A stretch of 36,601 nt of DNA. Source: Candidatus Ventricola gallistercoris (GTDB lineage: Bacteria > Bacillota > Clostridia > Christensenellales > Aristaeellaceae). How positions within the stretch are numbered: the first letter of the stretch is position 1; the number at the start of each line of letters is the position of its first letter. The notes under the pieces were generated by a model, which made no database searches, was not told the DNA's origin, and saw only the letters and a list, made by a program, of their open reading frames with translations. Below, piece after piece: positions 18,260 through 28,161 of this stretch. The position numbers and the translations under genes were made by a program. The stretch spans positions 1-36,601 of the forward strand of contig DVJV01000215.1 in assembly GCA_018716525.1 (NCBI GenBank), written 5' to 3'.

Positions 18260-19501
18260 CTAAAGCCGCACGATGTTGCCGCCTACGGCGCAGAGCTTAT
18301 CCTCGATGTGGCAGTAGCCGCGGTCGATGTGCCCGGCTTCGTCATCCACGAGCGTTTCGCCTTCGGCGCACAACCCCGCGAGGATCAGCGCGGCGCCCGC
18401 GCGCAGGTCGGTGGCCCGCACCGGCGCGCCGGTCAGGTAAGGCGTGCCTTCGACCACGGAGACGCGGTTTTCCACGCGGATGTGCGCGCCCAGGCGCGCC
18501 AGCTCTGCGGCGTGCATGAAGCGGTTTTCAAAAATCGTCTCCAGGAATACGCTGGTGCCGGGGGTTTTGCAGGCGACGGCCATCATCGGCGCCTGCAGAT
18601 CCGTGGGGAAGCCGGGGTAGACCATGGTGCGGATTTCAAAGGGCTGCTTGGCACGGCCAAAGACCATCAGCCCGCCCGGCGTATCCTTGATATGTACGCC
18701 CGCTTCGCTGAGCTTGAAGAGCAGCGAGCGCAGATGTTCGGCGCGCGCGCCGCGCAGCAGCAATTCGCCGCCGGTGATGGCGCAGGCACAGGCCATCGTG
18801 CCGGCCTCGATGCGGTCTGCGATGGGCTGCCAGGATGTGCCGTGCAGCTCACTGACGCCCTCGATGGTGATGGTCGATGTGCCCGCTCCGGCGATCTTGG
18901 CGCCCATGGAGGAGAGGAAAGCGGCCAGATCCACGATTTCCGGCTCCTTGGCGGCGTTTTCAATGCGCGTGGTGCCCTTGGCGAGCGTGGCGGCCATCAG
19001 CAGGTTTTCCGTAGCGCCGACGGAAGGCATATCCAGGTAGATCACCGCGCCGCGCAGGCAGCCCGTCAGCGTCACGCCGCCGTGATCAAATGCGACGCGC
19101 GCACCCAGGGCGCTCATGCCCTTGAGGTGCTGGTCGATGGGCCGCTGGCCAATGGCGCATCCGCCGGGAAGCGGAATGCGCGCCTCACCCAGCCGCGCCA
19201 GCAGCGGGCCGAGCACCAGCACGGATGCGCGCATTTTGCGCACATCTTCTTCATCCTGCGGGTTTTTAAGGCAGGATGCGTTGAGGATGAGCGCATCCTG
19301 CTCGCAGTGCGTGCGGCAACCGCAGGCTTCCATGAGCGAGCGGAGCGTGTGCACATCCGTCAGATCCGGCGGATGCTCAATGCGCACGTCCTCGCGGGTC
19401 AAAAGCGCGCCGCACATGATGGGCAGCACCGCATTTTTGGACGTGCTGATGGGTATTTCTCCCCGCAGAGGCGGGCTTTCGCGTACCGCATAGTGCGCCA
19501 T
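18260..19501 (-). CDS. murA: UDP-N-acetylglucosamine 1-carboxyvinyltransferase
   Basis: [52 protein letters not shown] (Cys loop), [27 protein letters not shown]. Confidence 0.95.
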   Translation of the reverse strand: MAHYAVRESPPLRGEIPISTSKNAVLPIMCGALLTREDVRIEHPPDLTDVHTLRSLMEACGCRTHCEQDALILNASCLKNPQDEEDVRKMRASVLVLGPLLARLGEARIPLPGGCAIGQRPIDQHLKGMSALGARVAFDHGGVTLTGCLRGAVIYLDMPSVGATENLLMAATLAKGTTRIENAAKEPEIVDLAAFLSSMGAKIAGAGTSTITIEGVSELHGTSWQPIADRIEAGTMACACAITGGELLLRGARAEHLRSLLFKLSEAGVHIKDTPGGLMVFGRAKQPFEIRTMVYPGFPTDLQAPMMAVACKTPGTSVFLETIFENRFMHAAELARLGAHIRVENRVSVVEGTPYLTGAPVRATDLRAGAALILAGLCAEGETLVDDEAGHIDRGYCHIEDKLCAVGGNIVRL

Positions 19502-19868
19502 GAGAATCCCTCCGATATTTTCGGCTTTGCGGCGGCGAACCCGCCTGATGGCAACGTATGCCACAGCGGGGCGATGTGTCCGCGATGCCGCAAGAGGATT
19601 TTCTCCTGACGACGCGCGGCACATGCCGGCGGCAAAAGACAGGCAACTGCGGCATTCCCATCATATGTTGGAAAGGGCGCGCTGGCCACAGCGCGAAAAG
19701 AACAACCGATACTGGAAGACAATGCCACGGGCCAACCGCTGCCATGGAAGCAAAGGAAGATGCAGCAAAAAAACAAAACCTCCCATACAGTTTATCCACC
19801 ATGGCGCGAGAATAACCGGAGAACGGGCGAAAAAATGGACTACTTGTTTGAAGACAAATGATTTTGAA

Positions 19869-19897
19869 TTGAAATTGAGCTGCAGATGGTGTATTGT
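19869..19897 (+). promoter_or_regulatory. Candidate promoter for the three-paralog cluster
   Basis: TTGAAA (19869-19874), 17-nt spacer, TATTGT (19892-19897) in a locally AT-rich stretch. Confidence 0.45.
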
Positions 19898-20018
19898 AAT
19901 AGGGATTAAAAACAGGATAAATGTGTGCCGCCTGCGCAAACGGGACGGAGCATGCCCGGAAAAGACAGGCTGGGCGGCGCGCAGAAGATGGACGGCGAGA
20001 GAATGCCGGAAGGGAACC

Positions 20019-21641
20019 ATGCGAAACAAAATCGGGAAAAGATGGATAGATATCGTGCCGTGGCTTCTTTTGGCGGCGGCATATGCGGTTACGGTTGGGC
20101 ACTTTGCCCTCTATGGCATGCACAATCTGGATGCGGACATGTCCAGCGAGATGCTGTTTGCCGACCTGCTCAACCGGGAAGGGCGGCTTTTGACGGACAG
20201 TTGGTACTACTCCTCGGAGCTGCGCACGGTCAGCCCGGTGCCGCTGTATCAGCTGGGGCTGCTGCTCTTTGATTCGTGGCACAGCGCCCGCGTGTTTGGC
20301 ACGGCGCTCATGCTGGCGGGCATTCTCGCTTCGTTTTTGTACTTTTCGCGGGAAGCCGGCCTGGGCCGCGCCGGTGTGTACATGGCCGTGGTGCTGGCAA
20401 TGCCCTTTTCGGATGTTTATGCCTATGTGGCCTTCCTGAACGGAGGCTATTCGGTGTATCTGATGCTGGTCTTCGTGCTGCTGGGGCTTGTGCTGGGCAT
20501 GGAGAAGGCGCGCCACAGGGGAATACGCCTGCTGCTGACAGGGATTCTGAGCCTGTGGGGCGGCACGGGAGGCGTGCGGATGATGCTCTTTTGGGCCGTT
20601 CCGATCTCGGCAGCCTGCACACTGGAAGCGTTTGAAGCGCTCAGGCAGAACAAGCGCATGGCGCAGGCGTGGCAGCAGCCCCTGCGCATCACGCTGATTG
20701 CCGCTGCGCTGTCCGCGGGGCTGACGGCGGCGGGCTATCTGATCAACGCCAGGGTGCTCAGCGGGCTGTATGACTATGTGCGCTACGACCAGACAGGGCT
20801 TTCGATGCCCCAATCGTCCCTGTTTTTTGCGCAGCTGACGGGCATTGCCGAATTCTTTGGTTACCGGGCGTCCAGCCGGATGCTTTCCTCGCGCGGCGTG
20901 GCCAGCCTGCTGGCGCTGTGCATGATGGGGCTGAGCCTGTATGCCGTTTCAAGGCTCCTGGCGCGCAGCCGCGCGGGCAGGCTTTGCCGCACGCAGCGGA
21001 TATTGCTCTATTTCACAATCAGCTCGCTGGCGCTGGGAATCACGGTCAATGCGCTGACGGAAAACTACTTTGCCCGCTACTATCTGCCCGGGCTCTTGAT
21101 GCTGGTGCTGCTGCTGTTTGTCTGCTGGGAGGGAACGGTGTGCCTCTATGCGCCGCTCAGGCGGGCCGTGCCGCTGGCGCTGTGCGCGGTGTTCGCGCTG
21201 GAGGCGGGCATCTATCTGCGTCAGGAGAAGACCACGCAGACTGCCCCCTATGAAGATGCGGCGGACTGGCTGCTTTCAAACGGCTATACGCGGGGGTTTG
21301 CCACATTTTGGAATGGCGCGCCGCTTACGGAGGCAAGCGACGGGGCCATTACCGTTTACACCATGCCGGATTCTTACTGGCAGGATGACTACAAGCATCT
21401 GACGCTCAACCGATTTTTGCAGGAGAAGGCGAATATCGAAGCTGTTGAGAGCGGAAAGGTGGAAGGACCGGTCTTTGTGCTGCTGACGGCACAGGAGTGC
21501 TTGCAGGATGTGCCCTATGCCGACGAGGCCCACCTGGTTGCACAGCTTGATGCGGGCAATATCTACGTGTATGAAAGCCTCGAAGCTTTGTTTGAGGCCG
21601 CGGGGCAGGGCACGGGTTTGGATCAGACGCAAGCTGCCTGA
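20019..21641 (+). CDS. Polytopic membrane protein, paralog 1 of 3 (GT-C-like architecture, function unknown)
   Basis: ATG after ccggaaggg; MHNLDADMSSEMLFADLLNREGRLLTDSWYYSSELRTVSPVPLYQLGLLLFDSWH; multiple TM segments; soluble C-terminal tail. Confidence 0.8.
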   Translation: MRNKIGKRWIDIVPWLLLAAAYAVTVGHFALYGMHNLDADMSSEMLFADLLNREGRLLTDSWYYSSELRTVSPVPLYQLGLLLFDSWHSARVFGTALMLAGILASFLYFSREAGLGRAGVYMAVVLAMPFSDVYAYVAFLNGGYSVYLMLVFVLLGLVLGMEKARHRGIRLLLTGILSLWGGTGGVRMMLFWAVPISAACTLEAFEALRQNKRMAQAWQQPLRITLIAAALSAGLTAAGYLINARVLSGLYDYVRYDQTGLSMPQSSLFFAQLTGIAEFFGYRASSRMLSSRGVASLLALCMMGLSLYAVSRLLARSRAGRLCRTQRILLYFTISSLALGITVNALTENYFARYYLPGLLMLVLLLFVCWEGTVCLYAPLRRAVPLALCAVFALEAGIYLRQEKTTQTAPYEDAADWLLSNGYTRGFATFWNGAPLTEASDGAITVYTMPDSYWQDDYKHLTLNRFLQEKANIEAVESGKVEGPVFVLLTAQECLQDVPYADEAHLVAQLDAGNIYVYESLEALFEAAGQGTGLDQTQAA

Positions 21642-21688
21642 CGGCTGAAATGCGTTGCACGATTTGATGACGGAGAGGATCAAATAGT

Positions 21689-23284
21689 ATGACAGCAAAG
21701 AAAAAGCCCAATCTATTACCCTGGTTGGTGCTGGCGGCCGCATACCTGTTTGCCGTGGGATTCCAAGCGGTTTACGGGATGCACAACCTCAATGCGGATA
21801 ATTCCAGCGAGATGGTGCTGGCGGATCTGCTCAACGAAGAAGGGGGCTTTTTATCCACCAACTGGTTTTACTCTACGGAGCTGCGCGTAGTCAGCCCCGT
21901 GCCTGTATACCAGCTGGGGCTGCTGCTCTTTGATTCGTGGCATATGGCGCGCACGTTTTCCATTGCCGTGCTGCTGTCGGGGGTTGTGGCCTCGCTCCTG
22001 TATGCGCTCAGAGGGGCGGATATCGGCGATGCCGGAATCTATGCGGCGGCAGCGCTGATTCTGCCGTTTAGCCGGGTGTACAACTACCTGTTCTTGTATG
22101 GCGGCGGGTATACGGTGTTCTTCATGCTCACCTGCTGGCTGATCGGGCTGAACCTTCGGCTGCTGTCGGGGCAAAAGACGAAGAGGCGGCTGCTGCTCAT
22201 TGGCGTGCTCAGCCTGTGGGGTGGGCTCAACGGTGTGCGGATGATGATGATGTCCGGCGCGCCTCTGCTTCTGACCTGCGGCATTCTGGCGTTTCGCCGG
22301 TTTCTACGCTGCCGGTCAGCGGCAGAGGGGCTTGGAAGCGGGGAATTCCGCATGCTGCTGGGCGCAGCGGTGAGCATGGCCGTCATGGCGGTGGGGTATC
22401 TGATCAACGTGTGTGTGTTGGCAGATCTCTATTTCTTCAAGAGTTATCAAAACACACAGTTTACCGGTTTTACTGCCGATGCGCTGTTTGAGCAAATCGA
22501 AGCGCTGCCTGTCTTCTTTGGGGAGCGGACCCAGGTTTCGCTTTTCAGCATGGCAGGCATTTCAAGCCTTTGCGCGATTGGGCTTTGTCTGCTGCTGGGC
22601 ATGGCGATCGTGCTGCTGTACGGGATGCGCACAGAGCTGACGGCGGCGCAAAAGTGCATCGTGCTGTTTGCCGGAGTGGCCACTGCGCTGGGCATAGGGC
22701 TCAATGCGGTGACGGAGCTGGGAACGGTTGAGCACAGCGTGGGATATTATATGACGGGCTTGCAGATGCTGGTGGTTTCCGCCTTCGTTCTGCTGGAAAA
22801 GATGCACTGCGGGCTCAGGCCGATGCGTTCGGCGTGCATGGTGCTGTTGACATCGGTGTTTGCGCTGGAAGCAGTGGTGACGCTGCGCAGCGAATATAAC
22901 AATACCCCAACCACGATTGAAGAGGCGGCAGACTGGCTGGTGGAAAATGGCTATACACAGGGATACACGACCTTCTGGAATGGCAATGTGCTGACGGAGG
23001 CCAGCGACGGTGTGCTGGATGTGTATGTCTACAATTCGTGGGCGAGCTCGCAGTTGTATGACTGGCTGCAAAAGAGGACGCATTGGGAGACGACGCCGCA
23101 AGGGAAGGTGTTTGTCTACATCAGCGAAGATGATTACCAGCCGGAAGTGATGCCTTGTAAACAGGCGGATCATCTGGTATGGCAGAGTCATGAAGGCAGT
23201 ATCTATGCTTATGATAGCGGAGAGCAGGTGGAAGCTCTGCAGAGGGGTGCAGGCGATCAGACGAAAGGGGAGGAATACGAATGA
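21689..23284 (+). CDS. Polytopic membrane protein, paralog 2 of 3
   Basis: MHNLNADNSSEMVLADLLNEEGGFLSTNWFYSTELRVVSPVPVYQLGLLLFDSWH; same layout as paralogs 1 and 3. Confidence 0.8.
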   Translation: MTAKKKPNLLPWLVLAAAYLFAVGFQAVYGMHNLNADNSSEMVLADLLNEEGGFLSTNWFYSTELRVVSPVPVYQLGLLLFDSWHMARTFSIAVLLSGVVASLLYALRGADIGDAGIYAAAALILPFSRVYNYLFLYGGGYTVFFMLTCWLIGLNLRLLSGQKTKRRLLLIGVLSLWGGLNGVRMMMMSGAPLLLTCGILAFRRFLRCRSAAEGLGSGEFRMLLGAAVSMAVMAVGYLINVCVLADLYFFKSYQNTQFTGFTADALFEQIEALPVFFGERTQVSLFSMAGISSLCAIGLCLLLGMAIVLLYGMRTELTAAQKCIVLFAGVATALGIGLNAVTELGTVEHSVGYYMTGLQMLVVSAFVLLEKMHCGLRPMRSACMVLLTSVFALEAVVTLRSEYNNTPTTIEEAADWLVENGYTQGYTTFWNGNVLTEASDGVLDVYVYNSWASSQLYDWLQKRTHWETTPQGKVFVYISEDDYQPEVMPCKQADHLVWQSHEGSIYAYDSGEQVEALQRGAGDQTKGEEYE

Positions 23285-24879
23285 AACGTCAAACCATATC
23301 AAAGGGATTGCCCTGGATGGTGCTGGTCGTCGCATATCTGATGACTGTGATGTTTCAAGCACTTTACGGAATGCACAATCTTAATGCGGATGTTTCCAGT
23401 GATATGGTGCTGGCCCAACTGCTCAACGAAGAAGGAAGCTTATTATCCAATAACTGGTATTACTCAACAGAGCTGCGTTTGGTCAGCCATGTGCCGGTTT
23501 ATCAATTGGGCATGCTGCTTTTTGATTCGTGGCACGCGGTGCGCACGTTTGCCATTGCAGTACTTCTGGCAGGAGCGGCGTTGTCGCTCATCTATGTGTT
23601 AAAAGGCGTGGGACTGCAAAAGTGTGCGCCTTATGCCGCGACGGCAATCATCCTACCCTTTAGCGGAGCACAGGACTTTTTGTTCGTGTACGGCTTGTGC
23701 TACACGGTTTGGTTTATCGTGACGTGTTTGATGCTGGGGCTGATCTTTAGGCTGAATCAGCCCAAAGGCCGCAAAGGAAGGCTGTTTTGGATTGTGCTAA
23801 TCAGCGTAGCCGGAGGTATGGGCGGCTTGCGCATGTTTATGGTGTGCAGCGTGCCTTTGGTGCTTGCGTGCGCATTGCTTGCATTGGTTTGCCTTACACG
23901 CAGCGACACGCTTCGGGAATTCAAAACGAAACAGGAAACCATTCTGTTCTCGGGGGCACTGCTGAGCTTGGCAGCGATGGTCGTGGGTTATGGCATCAAT
24001 GTTGGAGTTCTCAGCCGGATCTACCAATGTAACGACTTTTCTGAAACTGCGTTTCAGTCGTTTGACCTGACATCGCTTCGTATCCAGCTGGAGTATATTG
24101 CGTCCTTTTTAGGTGTGCGTACGGGCGTTAAGTTACTGTCCATTCAAGGAATTGCCAGTGTATGTGCGGTGTGTCTGCTGATCATGTTGCCGCTGAGCGT
24201 TTTGATGCTGTACGGATGGCGCAGAGCGCTGCCTGTGGGGCAGCGCACGTTGATTCTCTTCGCTGTGATGGCTTGTGCGACGGGGCTGGGCATCAACTTG
24301 GTGACGGGTGCAGGCGTAATTCATCCTTATTCCGTTGCCTATTACCTTCCGGGTTTGCTGTTGTTTATTGCAACCTTGTTTATACTGGTTGAGCGGATGC
24401 CTTGCCGCATGGAATGGGTACGCACAGGATGTTTTCTGATGTTGACAGCGGTGTTGGTATTGGAAGCGGCAGTGACACTGCGTACCGAGAAAAAGAACAC
24501 GCCCAGCACCATTGAACTGGCGGCGGATTGGCTGGTAGAAAATGGGTATACCCAGGGGTATTCCACCTTTTGGAATGGCAGTGTGCTGACCGATGCCAGC
24601 GACGGAGTGTTGGACGTTTATACATATTATACCTGGAATGGAACTGAACTGTATCCATGGCTACAGAAGCGGTCTCATTGGAGTGAGCAGCCGGAAGGAG
24701 AGGTCTTTGTCTACATTCATGGAAATGATTATCCGCTGACCGGAAGACCTTGCGAGCAGGAAGACCATCTGGCATGGAGTAATGGGGAGGGCAGTATCTA
24801 CATCTACGACAGCGCGGCGGAAGTTGATGCGCTGCAGCGGGCACAGTGGAGCGAAGCGGACCCGCCCTCCGGGGAATGA
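23281..24879 (+). CDS. Polytopic membrane protein, paralog 3 of 3
   Basis: MHNLNADVSSDMVLAQLLNEEGSLLSNNWYYSTELRLVSHVPVYQLGMLLFDSWH; start overlaps paralog 2 stop (ATGA). Confidence 0.8.
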   Translation: MKRQTISKGLPWMVLVVAYLMTVMFQALYGMHNLNADVSSDMVLAQLLNEEGSLLSNNWYYSTELRLVSHVPVYQLGMLLFDSWHAVRTFAIAVLLAGAALSLIYVLKGVGLQKCAPYAATAIILPFSGAQDFLFVYGLCYTVWFIVTCLMLGLIFRLNQPKGRKGRLFWIVLISVAGGMGGLRMFMVCSVPLVLACALLALVCLTRSDTLREFKTKQETILFSGALLSLAAMVVGYGINVGVLSRIYQCNDFSETAFQSFDLTSLRIQLEYIASFLGVRTGVKLLSIQGIASVCAVCLLIMLPLSVLMLYGWRRALPVGQRTLILFAVMACATGLGINLVTGAGVIHPYSVAYYLPGLLLFIATLFILVERMPCRMEWVRTGCFLMLTAVLVLEAAVTLRTEKKNTPSTIELAADWLVENGYTQGYSTFWNGSVLTDASDGVLDVYTYYTWNGTELYPWLQKRSHWSEQPEGEVFVYIHGNDYPLTGRPCEQEDHLAWSNGEGSIYIYDSAAEVDALQRAQWSEADPPSGE

Positions 24880-24927
24880 GGGAACCGAGCTTCGAGCCAA
24901 TCTATGTATTGAAGGAGGACAATCGCT

Positions 24928-26814
24928 ATGTGCGGAATTGTAGGCTATGTGGGCGTCAAACAGGCGGCGCCGATTCTTCTGAGCGGCCTGTCCAAGCTGG
25001 AATACCGGGGGTATGACTCGGCGGGCATTGCCGTGCGCGACGAGGCAGCGGAGCATATCGAGGTCGTCAAGGCCAAGGGCAGGCTCAAGAATCTGATGGA
25101 GATGACGGACTCGGGCCATGCGGTGCGCGGCACGTGCGGCGTGGGCCACACCCGCTGGGCGACGCACGGGGAGCCCAGCGCCATCAATGCGCACCCGCAC
25201 TATTCCAAGGAGAAGCGCGTGGTGGTGGTGCACAACGGCATCATCGAGAATTATCAGGATATCAAGGCGGCGCTGACCCGGAAGGGCTATGTGTTCAGGA
25301 CGCAGACGGACACCGAAGCGGCTGCGCTGCTGCTGGACAGCTACTATGCGGAGGCGGGCAAGAAGGGCCTTGCCCCGCGCGAGCGCGCGCTTGCCGCCAT
25401 CCGGGATATGATGATCCGCGTGCGCGGCAGCTATGCGCTGGGCATCCTCTTTGGCGACCAGCCGGGCGTGCTCTACGCCACCCGCAAGGACAGCCCGCTG
25501 ATCGTGGGCCGCTGCGACGGGGAGCTGCGCGGCCACATGATCGCCTCGGATGTGCCCGCCGTGCTCAACTACACGCGGCAGGTCGTCTATATCGACAACA
25601 TGGAGATCGCCTGCCTGACGCAGGATGAGATGCACCTGTACAACATCGACTGCGAGGAGATCGAAAAGCCCTTTGTGGAGATCAAGTGGGATGCCGCGTC
25701 GGCCGAAAAGGACGGCTACGAGCATTTCATGATCAAGGAAATCCACGAGCAGCCGCGCGCTGTGCGCGACACGCTCTCCCCGCGCATCCGCGAGGCGGAG
25801 GATGGTACAAAGAGCATCGACCTGAGCGAGACGTCGCTGACGGATGAAGACCTTCGCAACGTCTCACGCCTGCTGCTGGTCGGCTGCGGTTCGGCGTATC
25901 ACGTGGGCGTGGCCGGGCGCTATATCGTCGAGCGCCTGGCGCGCGTGCCCTGCGAGGTGGATCTGGCCAGCGAGCTGCGCTACCGCGACCCGATTATCGA
26001 CAGCAAAACGCTGGTGGTCATCATCAGCCAAAGCGGCGAGACGGCAGACAGCCTGGCGGCGCTGCGCATGTGCAAGGAGCGGGGGCTGCGCACGCTGGCG
26101 GTGGTCAACGTGGTGGGCTCTTCCATCGCCCGCGAGGCCGACAGCGTCATGTATACCTGGGCGGGCCCGGAGATCTCCGTGGCCACCACCAAGGCGTATT
26201 CCACGCAGCTTGCGGCGCTGTATCTGCTGGCTACCAAGATGGCCGCAGTGCGCGGGGAGATCGACGAGGCGCGCGAACAAAAGCTCATCGAGGCCATGCT
26301 CGCCCTGCCGGATCAGATCGAGCGCGTGCTTTCCGACAAGGAGCGCGTGCAGTGGTATGCCAACAAGATGGCCGCGTGCAAGGATGTGTTCTTCATCGGC
26401 CGCGGGCTTGATTACGCCATCAGCCTGGAGGGCAGCCTCAAGCTCAAGGAGATCAGCTACATTCATTCCGAAGCGTACGCCGCCGGCGAGCTCAAGCACG
26501 GCACCATCAGCCTGGTGGAGGATGGTGTGCTCGTCGTGGCCGTTGCCACCCAGCCGGAGCTGTTTGAAAAAGAGGTTTCCAACATGGTCGAGGTGCGCAG
26601 CCGCGGGGCTACGCTCTTCGGCCTGACCAGCTACGGGCAGTACGCCATTGAGGATACGGTCAATTTCACCGTGTACGTGCCCCGGACGGAGCCCCTGTTT
26701 GCCACATCGCTGGCCGTGGTGCCGTTGCAGCTTCTGGCCTACTACATCAGCTGCGCCAAGGGCCTTGACGTGGATAAGCCGCGCAACCTGGCCAAGAGTG
26801 TGACCGTGGAGTGA
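24928..26814 (+). CDS. glmS: Glutamine-fructose-6-phosphate aminotransferase (isomerizing)
   Basis: MCGIVGYVG N-terminal Cys; KLEYRGYDSAGIA; GVGHTRWATHGEPS; SQSGETADSLAALR; C-term DKPRNLAKSVTVE. Confidence 0.97.
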   Translation: MCGIVGYVGVKQAAPILLSGLSKLEYRGYDSAGIAVRDEAAEHIEVVKAKGRLKNLMEMTDSGHAVRGTCGVGHTRWATHGEPSAINAHPHYSKEKRVVVVHNGIIENYQDIKAALTRKGYVFRTQTDTEAAALLLDSYYAEAGKKGLAPRERALAAIRDMMIRVRGSYALGILFGDQPGVLYATRKDSPLIVGRCDGELRGHMIASDVPAVLNYTRQVVYIDNMEIACLTQDEMHLYNIDCEEIEKPFVEIKWDAASAEKDGYEHFMIKEIHEQPRAVRDTLSPRIREAEDGTKSIDLSETSLTDEDLRNVSRLLLVGCGSAYHVGVAGRYIVERLARVPCEVDLASELRYRDPIIDSKTLVVIISQSGETADSLAALRMCKERGLRTLAVVNVVGSSIAREADSVMYTWAGPEISVATTKAYSTQLAALYLLATKMAAVRGEIDEAREQKLIEAMLALPDQIERVLSDKERVQWYANKMAACKDVFFIGRGLDYAISLEGSLKLKEISYIHSEAYAAGELKHGTISLVEDGVLVVAVATQPELFEKEVSNMVEVRSRGATLFGLTSYGQYAIEDTVNFTVYVPRTEPLFATSLAVVPLQLLAYYISCAKGLDVDKPRNLAKSVTVE

Positions 26815-26865
26815 GGCGCCCTGCGCTGACCGCCGCACTTTAAGGGCCGCTTTTCCGAAAATAGC

Positions 26866-26894
26866 TTGTATTTTTCGCGCGAACGGTGTACAAT
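26866..26894 (+). promoter_or_regulatory. Candidate promoter for CobW module
   Basis: TTGTAT (26866-26871), 17-nt spacer, TACAAT (26889-26894). Confidence 0.5.
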
Positions 26895-26932
26895 AACCAG
26901 TCGGAATCCTGTATTCCGGCTGGTTTGTTTTT
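26895..26932 (+). terminator. Strong terminator-like hairpin after glmS
   Basis: AACCAGTCGGAAT-CCTGT-ATTCCGGCTGGTT (13 bp, one G-U) followed by TGTTTTTT. Confidence 0.85.
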
Positions 26933-26960
26933 TCATTGGTTCCCAAGGAGAGGGTAAAGC

Positions 26961-28148
26961 ATGACAAAGATTGATATTTTCTCCGGCTTCCTGGGCGCGG
27001 GCAAGACCACGCTCATCAAGAAGCTGCTCAAGGAAGCGCTTGGCGGTGAGCAGGTGGTGCTCATCGAAAATGAATTCGGCGAGATCGGCATCGACGGCGG
27101 CTTTATGAAGGAGGCTGGCATCCAGGTCACGGAGATGAACTCCGGCTGCATCTGCTGCTCGCTGGTGGGCGATTTCGGTAAGGCGCTGCGCCAGGTGATC
27201 GATACCTATCACCCCGATCGCATCCTGATCGAGCCGAGCGGAGTGGGCAAGCTCTCCGACGTCATCCGCGCCGTTGAAGGGGTGGAAAAGGATATCCCCG
27301 AGGCCTGCATGGGCAGCTTTGTGACCGTGGCCGATGCCACCAAGTGCCGCATGTACATCAAAAACTTCGGTGAGTTCTTCCTCAACCAGATCGAGTACGC
27401 AGGCACCATCCTGCTCTCGCGCACGCAGAATCTTTCCCAGGAGAAGCTCGAGGCCGTGGTTGCGCTGCTGCGCGAGCACAATGAAAAGGCGCGCATCATC
27501 ACCACGCCGTGGGATGAGCTCAGCGGAAACCAGATCCTCTCGGCCATGCAGAAGGACCACAGCCTCGCCGAGGAGATGCTCGCTACGGTCATGGCGGAGC
27601 ATCATGAGCACCACTACGACGAGCACGGCGTGTGCAGCTGCGGCCATCATCACGACGAGGATGACCACGACGAGCACGAGCATGAGCACCATCATCATGA
27701 TGAGCATGATCACGACCATTGCCACGATGATCACGACCATGACCACCATCACGATGAGCACGAGCACCATCATCATGACGAGCACGATCATGAGCATCAT
27801 CATGACGAGCATGATCACGAGCATGACCATGAGTGCGGCTGCGGGCACCACCATCACCACGGCCACGACGCCGACGAGGTGTTCACCTCCTGGGGTGTGG
27901 AGACGGTGCGCACATTCGGCGAAGAGGAGCTGCGCGCGATGCTCGGCAAGCTGGAGGAAGAGCGGTTTGGCCTGGTGCTGCGCGCCAAGGGCATCGTGCC
28001 CTGCCAGGATGGCGGCTGGCTGCACTTTGACTACACGCCCGGCGAGCAGAACGTGCGCAAGGGCCCGGCGGATTTCACCGGCCGCCTGTGCGTGATCGGC
28101 TCCAAGCTGTCCGAAAAGGAACTGGCCGGCCTGTTTGGCGTCGCCTGA
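26961..28148 (+). CDS. CobW/COG0523-family GTPase metallochaperone with His-rich linker
   Basis: FSGFLGAGKTTLIKKLL (Walker A), NSGCICCSL (CxCC), long HHxDEHxHEHHHDEHDHEH linker, CobW C-terminal domain. Confidence 0.92.
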   Translation: MTKIDIFSGFLGAGKTTLIKKLLKEALGGEQVVLIENEFGEIGIDGGFMKEAGIQVTEMNSGCICCSLVGDFGKALRQVIDTYHPDRILIEPSGVGKLSDVIRAVEGVEKDIPEACMGSFVTVADATKCRMYIKNFGEFFLNQIEYAGTILLSRTQNLSQEKLEAVVALLREHNEKARIITTPWDELSGNQILSAMQKDHSLAEEMLATVMAEHHEHHYDEHGVCSCGHHHDEDDHDEHEHEHHHHDEHDHDHCHDDHDHDHHHDEHEHHHHDEHDHEHHHDEHDHEHDHECGCGHHHHHGHDADEVFTSWGVETVRTFGEEELRAMLGKLEEERFGLVLRAKGIVPCQDGGWLHFDYTPGEQNVRKGPADFTGRLCVIGSKLSEKELAGLFGVA

Positions 28149-28161
28149 TCGGAGGTGCGGC

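Noticed and set aside
17963-19609. 548-aa plus-strand ORF opposite murA
   Set aside because: Antisense to murA and its N-terminus is translated from the intergenic repeat; no domain recognised.
19502-20018. N-terminal extension of the first membrane paralog (ORF opens at 19500)
   Set aside because: Paralogs 2 and 3 start at the equivalent of ATG 20019, which has an RBS; the extension is not membrane-like and spans the divergent promoter region.
24880-24927. glmS ribozyme upstream of glmS
   Set aside because: Only ~48 bp separate paralog 3 from glmS and no ribozyme core is apparent.
27600-27869. CRISPR-like or noncoding tandem repeat
   Set aside because: Degenerate codon repeat inside an in-frame His-rich linker of a CobW protein; no spacer structure. 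No CRISPR array seen elsewhere in the window.
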